DNA of 64,000 nucleotides from Neoceratodus forsteri (GCA_016271365.2 CM057458.1:195148501-195212500), one strand, 5' to 3'. Positions 30,566-42,341 are shown, numbered from the stretch's first letter. Notes: generated by a model from the letters alone, not told the origin. Translations and numbers: made by a program.

Positions 30566-32389
30566 CCCATAGCTCCAGTTTACATTTTTTATGCACAGAT
30601 TTGTTGTAGTACATATTGGTGGAGATTAGAGTGTACTCCTTTGACAGTCTGGGGCAAGTATTTGTAAAGCCAGTGTTGCTAAAGGAATGCAATGTTACTG
30701 GACAGAGATTTAAAACCAGGGTAGTACATCTTCCTTCCTGAAGCCTGGTGTCAGGGTTTCTAGTCTGTCTGTGCAAAATAATTATTGACATCAAGCAAGG
30801 CAGAGTCTGGTGCCTATCTTGGTAATATGTCATAAGTATGGAACAAACTATAAAAGGGAGATAAGGCAAAATGTCCTGAAGTTTCTTACCTTACAGGTTT
30901 GGCACAGTGCCAAGTAAAACTGTGACCAGCCTGGTGAGAAACACAATAAGAATTGATTGTCCTGAGAGAAAAGAGCAGGACAGGGATTGGACTTCCAATT
31001 TTTGGAATTCCTTTGTGCATCAGCCTAAGAAGAGAGCTCAGATAATCCATGTGTTGTGATTTGGAGTGCTGTAAAAAGGTGAGATAGAATAGAAGGATTA
31101 AGCATTCAACTGCCTGTTCAGAACTTTAGTCAAATGCTGTACTGCACAACAGAATTTTAAGCAGCTGCATGCTCAACAGAACAGAAGGAACATACATTAT
31201 CTAAGTGGTACTGACTTTTTTATGTAGTACTGCTGCTTTAAGCAGGAGGTAGAGATATGTGCCACAGCACCAATCGAAACAAAAAGCGGAGGACAACTGC
31301 CTCACATTCCTGTCACGTGCTACCAACCACAGTCATTTTCCTTTCTTACGTCATGGTAATAAGTCTGCAGGGCTATGCCCACAGCCGTAAAAAGGGTAAT
31401 ATCAGTTCATGAAGCTGTTACAATAAGCGGCTTAGTTATAAAACATCTTCAGGTAGAGAACTAAACAGTACAACTATTGCCTGATATGGTTTTATGATTC
31501 AAGTGTCTACTCATAGGTGGTGAAAAGGATAAAATTAGAAGTGACAGAGGAAATTTATAATACAAAGCTAGGGACATCCTTGAAAATCAGGGACAGTTGA
31601 GAGGTATGGCAGATAAATCCCAGATGGTCCTGACAATTTCAAATAGCTAAATTAATAAAAACACTACTTGGAATGTTTTTGTTTTCCACTATAAGTGCTA
31701 CTAATTAGGCTGTAAACCTTCACCCGGTTAAGTTACACAGTACTCAATGCAGGACAGGGCTGTTATTACAGAGGATAGGCTACAGGTGGTTTCAAATGAG
31801 AAGAGACAATGACTACACTAGCTAGAGGGCCACAGGCAGAAAAGCCCTAAAGTGGGAGAGGGACTACCCCTTGTATTAAGGGGCAGGGATGTGGTTGAAC
31901 ACTCATAGTCAAGTATGGAAGCAGTAGCAGTAGTTCTCTCCACCCAAATCCTTGACTCACCAGTAGCATTAGCAGCACATAGGGTCATCAGCTGCCAGGC
32001 TGTTATTTTTTGCCTGATAATCCAGTTTGCAGGGCCCCTGTCCAGTTATCTGATTTAACTCAGAGACAGCCTGTTTTTTTAGCCATTGTGAAGGCCCATA
32101 TACTCTTAAAACAGATTCTGTCATTTCATTCATTGTTACAGTATGATCTGCAATGATATTATAGGCAGGGAAAATGGGCTGACTACGTAGGCCAATTGTC
32201 TTTACTTGCTGGCAAATTCTGCTTTGATTTTTCAGGTTACAGATAACTTCTGTTGTCAGCATACATCCTTTTCTTTGTAAAAGTAGTCAACCTGACCACT
32301 AGCTGTTACTTAATATAGTCTTCCACTCTGAAAGGAGAACTGTGCTGAACCTGTAAGTCAGTTTTTCAATAGAAGAGGACACACACACA
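30566..32389. other. Unassigned sequence; MITE family 2 end at 31530-31611
   Basis: Mostly unique-looking AT-rich DNA with no convincing ORF. The block AGGGACATCCTTGAAAATCA then GGGACAGTTGAGAGGTATGG (31571-31610) is the right terminus of MITE-like family 2 (compare 62600-62639). A 97-codon minus-strand ORF (31969-32262) has no recognisable motif. Confidence 0.4.
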
Positions 32390-32451
32390 CACATATATAT
32401 ATCTATATATATATATATATATATATATATCTATATATATAGATATATATA

Positions 32452-32491
<40 letters not shown>

Positions 32492-32534
32492 TATATATAT
32501 AATAGATATATATATAGATATATATATATACATT
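32390..32534. repeat. (TA)n / TATATC microsatellite
   Basis: Nearly pure TA with interspersed C and G steps (TATATCTATATATATAGATA); preceded by (AC)n. Such DNA readily forms cruciforms. ORFs through it (Ile/Tyr repeats) are artefacts. Confidence 0.95.
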
Positions 32535-32589
32535 TATATAATGGGTAGGGAAATAGGGAAATTGCTTGGAATGTATTAGAGGATGAGCA

Positions 32590-32822
32590 TCACATGACCA
32601 TGCATATATCAGAGCGCGACCGCACCCCCCAACTTTTAACTCCCTCCAAAACAATTTTGTCATTTTATAAGTTAGATAAACCACTCTGAGGTTTGCAGTT
32701 GCACTCTGATATATGCACGCTTTGGGTGGTTGACACACTTGGCTGCGGCCTCATGCATAGCAATGCACACCAAGGCACGTGTATATCACAGCTCGACCAC
32801 ACACCCCGAAGTGGTTTACCTA
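32590..32822. repeat. Fold-back element: three alternating copies of a 50-bp module
   Basis: A module containing TGCATATATCAGAGCGCGAC appears reversed at 32610-32636, forward at 32676-32722 (TAAACCACTCTGAGG to ACTCTGATATATGCACGC) and reversed again at 32774-32821 (CACGTGTATATCACAGCTCG to CGAAGTGGTTTAC). Adjacent copies are therefore inverted repeats of one another. Confidence 0.7.
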
Positions 32823-32860
32823 TTACATATATATATATAAAACATAGTATCCCATTCTGT

Positions 32861-33133
32861 TATTGTTCAGTCTTTACTGGCCTTTTAGTAAACTTAGTGT
32901 TTCTGATTCATGCACTGACCATAAGTGCCATTTTAGAACTGCATGATGTAATTTATGTCCCCCTTGGAACACAGAGTTCTAAAGTAGAACATGACTGCAC
33001 CGTGAAAACAATGTAAGTTCTTTAATAAGGACATAAATTACATTATGCAGTTCTAAAATGGTACTACCCACCAAAATGGAAAGCATAAACGACTACATTT
33101 ACCAAAAGGTCAGTAAAGATGGAAGAAAAACTG
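32861..33133. repeat. Fold-back palindrome, about 100-bp arms
   Basis: The left arm 32861-32960 (TTCAGTCTTTACTGGCCTTT to GTAATTTATGTCC) is the reverse complement of the right arm 33029-33133 (GGACATAAATTACATTATGC to GGTCAGTAAAGATGG) at high identity, with a 68-bp loop. The long arms and lack of coding suggest a palindromic MITE. Confidence 0.85.
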
Positions 33134-33831
33134 AATTTTTGAGCCAGTATTAGAAACAATATCTTCTTCAGAAAACACAGGCTTACAACTTCAAGGCAGT
33201 TCTCCTTTGAAGAAGCATTGCAGCAAAGCTGGACAAAAAGCCTGGCCCTACCTTTTGTAACAGTATAACATTATCTTCCATCTTTTCCATCTTTCTGTAG
33301 TACTAGAAGTTATGAGTTTTAAGTCTTTTGACTTTGAAACAGTATTGTAGACATGAGAAATATCTGGGTCCAGAAAGCAAACATATAGTGCACATTAGAG
33401 GAAGCACACAAATATATCCTTGTATACTATTTACAGTATTTCCCTTGCCCCCTAGATCACATCTGTATGTACAGTAATCCGGGCACCATGTAACAATGAG
33501 CTACTATCCCTGCCTTGAGGACCCAACAAGGGTGAGGGGCCTGGGCTCTGTTATGATGGTAATGTGGGGTTCTTTCCCAGTTATAACATAAATAGCATGG
33601 TTCCTCCACCAAGAGTAAATTATAGTGGGCCAGTTGTTCATTTGGTACAACCCCCTGGGATGCTGTACCTCGCCACCTCCCCTCCCAGTCACCCCACACA
33701 TGGAATGCCAGTTTAAACTGTAATACTTTGAAGCACATGCAGTTAAAGACTGTAGCTAATAATATGCTCATTAACAATAAAAGATTTATTAAACAGTTGA
33801 GATGAAGAAGAAAGGGATGTAATAATTAAGC
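33134..33831. other. Unassigned sequence
   Basis: No gene, RNA or repeat recognised; the longest minus-strand frame (106 codons, 33457-33777) has no motif and overlaps another frame. Confidence 0.4.
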
Positions 33832-33969
33832 AATATACCCTCCAGGGAGTGGGTATACTGGTAGATTTACCTCAGCTGGTGTGGTTTGGTCACGAGGCAG
33901 AGCCGAGTGACTTAACCACACTAGAAGTGGTAAATCCACTAGTATACCCACTCCCTGGAGGGGTATATT
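33832..33969. repeat. Fold-back palindrome, 62-bp arms, 13-bp loop
   Basis: The left arm 33832-33893 (AATATACCCTCCAGGGAGTG, GGTATACTGGTAGATTTACC, GTGTGGTTTGGTCAC) pairs with the right arm 33907-33969 (GTGACTTAACCACACTAG, GGTAAATCCACTAGTATACC, CACTCCCTGGAGGGGTATAT). Near-perfect hairpin with a GAGGCAGAGCCGA loop. TATA at both tips could be a TA target duplication. Confidence 0.9.
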
Positions 33970-35427
33970 ACTATTATACAATGTTGTGTTTTTTTAAGGA
34001 GATAGAAAAAATAAAAGTTTTTTTTTGTTGGGGAATTTTAAGTTGTTTATTATATTTGTTAGTGGGCCTGAAAACAAAATAGTGCTGTTTGCTAGTGTGT
34101 TCAGCTAGCACAGCCATTGATGAGTTGCTACAACCAGCTCAAAGGGGACGCTCCACAAAGGCTTTCAGGTGAATCGGAGATACTAGTGCACGCAGTAAAG
34201 GGCGTGTGGTTGGACCGTCGATGAGCACTGTTAATTGCTCTGCTCATCTAGGGATGTTTTTAAATGGTGAGACAGTAAAACAGGTGAGGGGGAAGAAGTG
34301 AAGAGTGAGTCACCTAGGAGGAGTCAGACTGGAAACGCTCGTCGATAATAGACAGAGACGCTGCAGGCATGTTGAGCCATCAACGAGCTGTAGAGGTCTG
34401 AGGCTCCTCGACGGTTACACTCCGCAGCTCTGCAAGTTTTTTGGTTTTTTTGTGACTGAAAGTGGGGACTCAGCTATGAAGAGAACTGTTCTGGGAAGTG
34501 GAAACGCAGCCGAATGGACTGTTAAAGAATGATTTGGAGGTGAGGAAGGTGGAGTTCTGCATTGTCAGTTGTGAATTTGGTATGTTTACAAGTGTTAGAT
34601 TTGTACTGCTCGTAGTGATTTTTGGGGGAGTTTGAGATGTGGCTGACTAGTGGCTGGCACCTTTTCCTGTGGGTACACTAGAAGATTTATCATGGTGAAA
34701 ATGTGCCAGCCAACCAATCAGGTTGCAGGGATTGGGCTCTTGGACATTTACTTAGCCCATTGTATAATACAGTATATAACTGTTTTGCAGATTTGATACA
34801 ACAAGGGGAAACAACAGTGTTAGTAACCATGCCCCCAACACACAGTTAGTCCACTTCCCCACTGGTACCAGTATCCCCCAGTGTCTAACTGGGTACCCAG
34901 ACAGGAAAGTTGTAGGCCTGGACATTGCCGCAAGGTGGCCAGAAGTGGTGCACTTAGAATGCTAACAAAAACTTTGTGTGATCTTATGTTACCCCCATCA
35001 GGGCGGACCCTGTGGTTTCTCATGGTTTTGAAGACAGTCTCACAGGGTCTGACAAAGATGGCAGTTGTGACAGCAGAGCTGGGGCCCAGATCTGTGAGGT
35101 GGATCTACAGCTTGCTTGGGTGAAGCAAGAAGTCAGCAGCTTGTCACCTTCTGACTTCCTTGCAGAGTCTGGTAGCTTGTCATCTTCTGGGTTGCTTTCT
35201 CAGGATCCCTGAAATAGGCCAGTACTAGGGACTGGGACCACATGCCTACCCCCCCCCCCCATGTCCAAGCTTCTAACACCAGGGGAAGACGATGGGTAAT
35301 GCCTGACAGTAGCACTACCTGACTGATTCCCCAGCCTGTCCCTGCTGGCAGGGGCTTCTGTTCTGGCATCACATAGTCTTTTCCTTACTGCAACAAGCAG
35401 AAATTATAGGGGGACTTAGGTCAAACG
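33970..35427. other. Unassigned sequence
   Basis: No convincing gene. The overlapping plus and minus ORFs at 34820-35372 are 65-80 codons long with no recognisable domain. A C run (35251-35262) is the only simple repeat of note. Confidence 0.4.
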
Positions 35428-35652
35428 TTTTGGCATCAATAAATTCAGAATTTGGATCAGCATATCCTCAATCAGCCTCATGCCAAAAATCAGATCAGTA
35501 AGTTACTTTGTTTAAAAGTTGTAAGTCATTTTGTAACCCTTAATTCATTGCCTGTTCAAAAAAAGCTAGTTTCAGTGAAGAGCTACTGATGATGCCATCT
35601 CCTGAACTCGCAACCTAGTCCTCTCTGAAAGCTACCTTGTATGAATTATTTC
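35428..35652 (+). repeat. Dispersed non-coding repeat, copy 1
   Basis: Matches 49193-49420 in reverse orientation along its length: GATCAGCATATCCTCAATCA, then TTTGTAACCCTTAATTCATT, AGTTTCAGTGAAGAGCTACT, GATGATGCCATCTCCTGAAC. No ORF, no A tail, no obvious inverted termini. The two copies are 13.5 kb apart. Family unknown to me. Confidence 0.7.
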
Positions 35653-35909
35653 TCCTATGTTACTTAAAACTGCAAGTGTAGTAAACACTGGAAAGAGGAA
35701 AACTAACATGGCAGGGGATCAGCACATGCACTTCCAAAATGTGTAGATGCAAGGTACAGTACTTCAGAATGTGACTGGGGGGGAGGGGGGCGCTGCTGAG
35801 CAGCAGAAGAGGAAGCAGCAAATTTTCTAAGCTCCTGGTAGTTTGTTGATAATTTGTTTAAAACATAAACTTTTTCTGCCTTCGCACCTCTTATTAATAT
35901 TTATATTTG

Positions 35910-36775
35910 TGCCCAGTGATTCAAAGGCTTCAGCATTCATAAAAATAGAGGAGCCTCCTGCTCATCGACAGAATTCTTTGAGCCTAAAAAAAGCACAAAG
36001 AGAAGAGCAGCCTACCTTGAGTGAAGGAACCTCAGGCCCTAGTGATTCGCAGTGACAGGATGCCTCCCTCAGTACTATCCAGGCCACCTTAATTTAATTA
36101 ATAATGACTGTTCAGGAGTTAGACAAAAAGTTTGACTCCATTGCACCCATAGTGACAGCGCTTGAGGCCAGGATGGACCATTGCGAAACCACGGTCCAGC
36201 GACTGGAGGCTTCGGTAATGAAGTCTGTTGATTCCACAGCTAAAACAAAGAAAATGCCTTACTGCACCAATGCTTGGAGACCGTGGAAAATCAAGCCAGG
36301 GAAAAAAATTGCCAACTGCTAGGGCTGGTTGAGAGATCGGAGGGAGGTGACTGCTTGGCTTTTGTAAACTCTTTCTTACCGTGTGTGTTAAAACTTACTG
36401 AGGCGGACCTGCCACTCTCGATTGATAAGGCATATCGGGTGACCCCTCATCGTCCGGTAGCAGATGTGGCTACTCCTAGAACACTGATGATCGTGTTTAC
36501 CGGTGTGGGAGACTAGGACCGTGTGTTGGAGATTGCTAGGAAAATCAGGGTCTTGAAGTATGGAGAGACTAACATTGCAGTTTTCCTGGACCTCTCTTAT
36601 TGCACCAGGCAGAGAAGGAAGACCTTCGATGGGTTACGGAGCCGACTGTGGCAGTTGAAAATACAGCATCAGTTATTAATACCGGCTAAACTAAGACTGA
36701 TATGGAATGGGCACCAGCATCTTTTAAATGATCCTAAGGAGGCTGAGAAGCTGGTGGATCATATTGCTATGTAAG
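35910..36775 (+). pseudogene. L1/Tx1-type ORF1 protein, broken
   Basis: After a low-complexity N-terminus it reads MTVQELDKKFDSIAPIV, a coiled coil (LEARMDHCETTVQRLEAS), ENQAREKNCQLLGLVE, a PHRPVADVATPRTLMIVF stretch, ARKIRVLKYGETNIAVFLDL, RRKTFDGLRSRLWQLKIQ and a PKEAEKLVDHIAM end with a stop. The order coiled coil, RRM-like domain (ENxxRxxNxxLxGL) and C-terminal domain is that of L1/Tx1 ORF1 (transposase_22 type) RNA chaperones. Frameshifted near 36310 and with a stop at 36513. No ORF2 follows. Confidence 0.75.
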
Positions 36776-37817
36776 GCTATGCTCTTTGCTCCCTCTGCAA
36801 ACACTAACAAAAGCAAGGGCACACCTACAATCCCTCTTATTCAGAAGCTTTTAGGTGAGCTTTTAGAATTTGTGTCAAACTTTAAATACTTTTGGGTATG
36901 GGTTGACGATAGGCTATCATTTTCAGAACATGTTGAGAACCTAACTAAAAAATTAAGACAGAAGCTAGGCATCTTCTTCCAGATAAAGCATCTGCTTACA
37001 CAGGAAGCCAAAATCCGACTAGTGCAGACTACCTTCTTACCACTCTTGGATTATGCTGATATCCTATATGGACATGGACCAAGTATGGCCTTAGGGAAAC
37101 TTAACACCCTTTACCATCGGGCTATCAGATTCATTACTAATACACCATACTTCACTCATCACTGCACCCTTTATTCCATGGTAAGTTGGAGCTCTGTTAG
37201 TTACAGATGCCAAAAAAATGCAATCCTCTGGACACTTAGAGCCATCTCCAAAAAGCTTCCTAAATACATCTCCGACTGCCTCCCTCTCTGCCGGGCAGGG
37301 ACCTACCCACTAAGAAGCTTTTCTTATACCTCCTTCATTACTCCTAAAGTTAAAATGCATTTTGGCAAAGCAGCCACAAGTCACACTCTCCCTGTCCTCT
37401 GGAATAATATGCAAAAAAAACCTAAAAATGATACTACCAGTGAAAATATCCCTCTTTAAAAATCTTTTTGCAAGTACCTTTAAGGAATCTTGTAACTGTT
37501 TTCAATAATTAATCACTTATGGTACTCCTTCCGTCAATTAACTATCATTCCGTTATGACCTTATCCACTGTAGAAATTGTATATTTTTATTGTGTATTAT
37601 TTATATATTGTACATATGTATTCTCTTGTGTTCTAATGTATAGTATGTGTAGTCTGTAACCTAATTGCAGCACTGTGTCTCTTGCCTTGTGTGCCTTGTA
37701 TCATATTTCCTGTTCTTGCTTTGTATTTGTACCAGTATCATAACCAGGTCCACCTTGTAAATGAGTTGTCTCAATTGTGTTTCACCTGGATAAATAAAGA
37801 TTGATTGATTGATTAAC
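36776..37817 (+). mobile_element. L2-like LINE 3' end, 5'-truncated
   Basis: Starts inside the RT at KAMLFAPSANTNKSKG, continues EFVSNFKYFWVWVDDRLSFS, LRQKLGIFFQIKHLLTQEAK, LLDYADILYG and TLYHRAIRFITN, to the C-terminal domain ending near 37459. The 3' UTR has ACCAGGTCCACCTTGTAAATG and the tail ATAAATAAAGATTGATTGATTGATT ends at 37817. A 243-codon frame covers nearly all of the remaining coding part. It abuts the ORF1 stop codon of the preceding L1/Tx1 fragment without spacer. Confidence 0.8.
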
Positions 37818-38380
37818 TGAACAGGAGATGACTGAGGACGATGGAACAGGACACTCTTCAGATGAGTATTAAAGGGTCTTTGCAAGTACTGTTTCTTTTC
37901 TAAGATTAAGAAGCTGGGAGGTAGCCACTGTTATTTTATTTGTGTGTGTGTGTGTGTTTCTGGTTTTAAGCTTTTACTGCATCTGGGAAAAGGTTCTCAA
38001 TTAATAAATACAATAAAATAGCTAAAAGGGGGCTGACTTACTCATGTTGTCTGAATTTATGGTAATCTATCTGGGAATGCTTTTGTTGGACCTTCTGAAA
38101 CTGGACACTGATAAAAAGTGACAATATTTATGTCAAGTGAAGAATATAATCTTTTGCTGGGAGAACGTTTTTTCTTAAAGTGAAATTCTTTTGGGCTGGG
38201 GAATTTTCCTATTTGTTAATTGTGGTATGGGCTTTGAGGCGTTATTTTTGACTAAACATCAGTTTGGTAATAGGGAAAAAGTTTATTCTTTTCTGTGCTG
38301 GGTCCCTTTTGTCCTTCCTGGACTGCATGCATTTGGTACATATTATGTTCTACAGTTTATTGGTATGATGTATCATAAGA
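37818..38380. other. Unassigned spacer between two converging LINEs
   Basis: AT-rich, with a short (GT)n tract (37942-37959); no gene or RNA seen. Confidence 0.4.
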
Positions 38381-41300
38381 TTTATTTTATTTTATTTTTA
38401 TTTAAACAGCAGTTTGGAAAACCTTTGAGCCATAGGCTCATTTACAAAGGTACCTTGTCACAGTAAGACAAACCAAAATACACAGTATAGCAGTACAACA
38501 CATAAGTATAACACTAAAATTAAGACATAGATACAAACAAGCTGGTACAGGTAGGATGGATGCAAACAATATCAGAGTTATGTCGTCCTTAGCAGCTTAG
38601 TAATAAGCTTTGTCATAAGTATTGAGTACAGCTTTGACTAGTGGCAGTTACAGCATCGGTGTTAATAAGGTGGTTACGAAGGAAGTTTTGGAAGCACGAT
38701 ATAGTTGAGCTCGGAGATGGAGGGGGCAGTGTGTTGAACCAGGAGGGGGCCTAAAGCTGAAGGCTCTTTGGCCGTGAGAGGTCCTAGCTCTAGGGATAAC
38801 AAGAGAGGTTTTCCCAGAGGTCCGAGTATGAACTAGTGGGACAGAGCGCGAGTGGTGGTCAATCCTGGTGGGGAAAGCCCAAGGCGGGTCTTTTGTAAGG
38901 GTACAGGTAAGATATTTGAGGTGCTCGCGAGATCAAGTACCAGCGCTTTAGCATACAGTAGACAGGTGTGTGTCATCCTAGGTGCTCCAGTAATTAACCT
39001 GCAGGCCTTATTCAGAGTAGTGCAAATTTTATGGAGTGCGGTCTGATCAGCAGCACCATACACCGGCAGTCCATAGTCCACTAGGAACAGGATAGAGGAG
39101 GTGACTCATAGTCGGGAGACCGGGGAGGGAGTGTTTATACCGGCGTAAGATGCCCAATCGGATATTAGTGGCAGTGGCTAGGGCAGCGATGTGTCCATGG
39201 AAGGAGAGGGAGGGTCAAAATGGATCCCTAGGTATTTATAGGAGCAAACTTGTTCGAGTGGGAATGAGGACCCAGAGGAATGAGGAGTCTGAAGTTGCAG
39301 GACTTGTTTTGGGGATGAGTGAAGAACATGGTTTTGTTTTTTAAGATTTATCACCAATCTATATTCTTGAACCAGCCCTCGGCTTCAGTGAAGAACTTCT
39401 GCAGCGAGTCCTGAGGGCAGTAGGGTTACGATTTGAGGCAAAGATGACTGCATCATCAGCGCATAATAGAATGTTCCCAAGCAAGAGCGCAAGGGTGTTA
39501 AGGTAAAGGGAGAATAGTAAGGGGCCCAGAATGGAGCCCTGGGGAACCCCAGAAAAGATGGGACAGATGTCTGAGTAGGTCCCATTAATTTCACATGCTG
39601 TGAGCGGTCAGACAGATAACTGGTGCACCAGGAGATAGGCCCAGCAGCAAACCAGAGAGACTAAGGGCATCAAGAAGGAGGGGTGGGAGACAGTGTCGAA
39701 AGCTTTGAGAGGTCAATGAAGACAGCACCAGCCAGAGAACCAGTGTCTAAGGAGGAGTGGAGAAAGTTGGAGAACCTAGGAGGGCTGTGTTGGTACTGTG
39801 GCCCGCCTGGAAGCCATGCTGCTCAGGACAAAGGACATTGTAGGTGGAGAGGTAGTCAGAGATTTGAGAGGCCACCACTTTTTCCAAGGCCTTGGAGAGA
39901 GGAGAGAATGGAGATCGGTCGATAGTTTCCAGCCACAGTCCTATCACCACCTTTAAAGATAAGGGTGACAGTGGCGACTTTCCAGGCAGTTGGAACCTTC
40001 CCAGGCAAAGAGAGTGGTTGATGAGGCATGTGATCGGGGTAAGGACTGTGTCTAAGACCAGCCGTAGGATACACGGATCCAGGGTGTCACTGCCTGTACT
40101 ATTACTCTTGAGGGCAGTGACAAGGTGCGGCCTAAGTTCTTGGGCAGAAACACGGCGGAGGAGAAAATAAGGGCGAGAAAGATTTACTGCAGGTGCTGGG
40201 GGAGGAGGGTCAAAAAAATTTGTAGGGAGGATAGGGCTAAGGTCAGTGAATGAGGTGTTGAGGTGGTTGGCTATGAGGGCTGGGTCTGAGGAGATCACAC
40301 CATTAATGTTGATCTGGTGGGTGGGGGAGTGTGCACCCCATTTAACTGTTTAATGTTATCCCAGAAGGTTCTGGGATTCCCCATGAGGCAGTGAGTGAGG
40401 ACCGATAGTGCTCAGACTTGGCCTTTCTGATGGCCCGAGTGCACTTGTTTCGGCGGCAGCATATAACCGCCTGTCATTGGGCCGCCAGTCTCAATGGCAC
40501 GGTGCCATAGGTTGTCCCTATGTTTGAGCTGGTGGATCAAAGCTGGGGTAACCTAGGGGCATTCTTCCTTTAGAACGGCGGGTCAACACTGGGGCAAAGA
40601 TATCACAGGCATTATTAAAAGTTTGGGTAAAGAAGGAGAGAGCTGTGTCGATGTCAGGAGTTGCCTGTATAGGAGACCAGTCAATTTGGGACAGAAGTTC
40701 CTTAAGTTTTATCAGTCCACCAGGTATTAGACGCTGCCGGCATGTGGACTGTGCTATGGGTTTGGAGACTGAGGTTGACCAGTGGAATAGAATGGGGGAG
40801 TGATCGCTGAGAGAGTCTGGGAGGACTTGTACATTGGGGATCCAATTAGGGCGGTTGGTGAGTACCACATCAAGCAGGGTACTGGAGCCTCTTGGGGTTA
40901 GTCCTGGTAGGGTGGGTAACTAGTTGGCAAGTAGTCTATTGCAGAAAAGGAGTCTCGGTAGAGGAGGAGGAGGGGCTGAGCCAGTTGACATTTAAGTCAC
41001 CCACCAGAATTTGATCAGCGGAAGGAGGTAGAGAGGTAAGGTATTCTGTAAGAGAGGCAATGGCCTGCGTTTGGTCCCTGGGGGGCACATGTGCAGTAGT
41101 CAGATAAAGGGGTCCTTAAGGGTCAGGGGTTGATTTCAGCGTAAGCACCTGGGCCCTGGAGTCAAGGATGGGAGGGCAGGGCTAGTACGGGGAGAGATTC
41201 CTTGACATAAATAGTGCAGCCGCCGCCCCATCTCCCAACACGGTCAGACCGGAAAAGGGTGAAACCAGGAAGGGAGACTAGGGAGTCAGGGGAGGATTTT

Positions 41301-41490
41301 GAAAGCCAAGTCTCAACCAGGGTGATGACATCAGGGTTAATTGATGTGACCAGGCATTGTAGTGAGTCAAACTTTTTTAGGAGGCTACAGATATTCATGG
41401 AGACCATGCACAGGCCTGTGGTGCGAGTTGGGGAGCTCCTGGGAACCGGGCCAGAGGGAGTGTTCTACACAGATCCTTAGTAAGAGTAAA
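38381..41490 (-). mobile_element. L2-like LINE, 5'-truncated, minus strand
   Basis: From 41490 downward: MVSMNICSLLKKFDSLQCLV, VITLVETWLSKSSPD, VGRWGGGCTIYVKESL (endonuclease), SDHSPILFHWSTSV, then RT blocks (VSAQELRPHLVTALKSNSTG, QHGFQAGHSTNTALL, GFPRAPFWAPYYSP in a shifted frame), LLCADDAVIFAS and a C-terminal LVDYGLPVYGAADQ. The 3' tail TAAAAATAAAATAAAATAAA is at 38381-38404. The reading frame is cut into at least five pieces, so this is older than the copy at 25192. Confidence 0.8.
39385..41407 (-). pseudogene. L2-like endonuclease-RT ORF, broken
   Basis: The endonuclease ETWL block is intact (LVETWLSKS, 41270-41300) and SDHSP is present; the GDFNxNW block is shifted out of frame near 41000. 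In the RT, block C reads LLCADDAVIFAS: the two Asp residues remain but the Tyr is Cys (39452-39463). Block B has lost its VPQG. Decay is too heavy for a functional product. Confidence 0.7.
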
Positions 41491-41567
41491 GTGAATCATG
41501 ATGTTATCCATCTGTGCTTTTATGTATTGCGAGTGTTTTTGCTTGAAAAATGCATAAATAAAAAAAA

Positions 41568-42341
41568 AAGAATGTGATGGGGGATGGAATGCAGTGGCAA
41601 ATATGGTTTTAGAATGACAAAGTTGTGTGCAATTTTTAAAATACTGCACGCACGAGATTTCGAAAATGTCACCAGGCTGCAACTGTGGAATGCAGCAATG
41701 ACACAGTCTCAGAAAGTAGTTGAAACACATAATTTCAGAATGTGGCAGTGACACACAATTTCGGACTGTGGCAGTGATGCACAATTTCAGAATGTGGCAG
41801 TGATGCACAATTTTGGAATGTGGCAGTGACGCACCATTTCAGAATGTGGCAGTGACGCCCAATTTCGGAATGTGGTGACACACGATTTCAGAATGCAGTG
41901 GTGACAAGCAGTTTCAGAATGCATCAGTGATGCACAATTTCAGAATGCAGAGGTGATGCACAGATTCAAAATGTAGCGGTGATGTACAGGATAGGAATGC
42001 ATTGGTGACACACAGTATCAGAATGCAGCGGTGACACATAATTTTGGAATGTGGCAATGATGCACAATTTCAGAATGTGGTGGTGACACATAAGTTTGGA
42101 ATGTGGTGGTGACGCACAGTTTCAGAATGTGGTGGTGATGCATAATTTCGGAATGCACCAGTGACGCACAGGTTCAGAATGTGGCAGTGATGCATAATTT
42201 TGGAATGTGGAGGTGATGTACAATTTCAGAATGTGGCAGTGATGCACAATTTCAGAATGCAGCAGTGATGCACAATTTCAGAATGCGGCAGTGGTGCACA
42301 ATTTTGGAATGCGGCGAAGATGCACAATTTCAGAATGTAGG
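41568..42341 (+). repeat. 26-bp satellite/minisatellite, left block (about 30 units)
   Basis: Unit GTGGCAGTGATGCACAATTTCAGAAT, 26 bp, repeated head to tail with roughly 10-25 percent divergence between units. It starts right at the A-rich tail of a LINE-like end (ATAAATAAAAAAAAAAGAATG), becomes regular by about 41735 and stops abruptly at 42341. Because 26 is not a multiple of 3, the ORFs through it cycle frames and are meaningless. Confidence 0.95.

Noticed and set aside
30259..30667. About 100-codon ORFs on both strands in the 88-bp repeat
   Set aside because: Repeat-driven open frames. The period drifts between 87 and 88 bp, so the frame is not kept, and no start context or domain is seen.
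31969..32262. 97-codon minus-strand ORF
   Set aside because: No motif, no repeat copy, no neighbouring exon; within the length expected by chance.
32403..32738. 111-codon minus-strand ORF of Ile/Tyr repeats
   Set aside because: Runs through the (TA)n microsatellite; low-complexity artefact.
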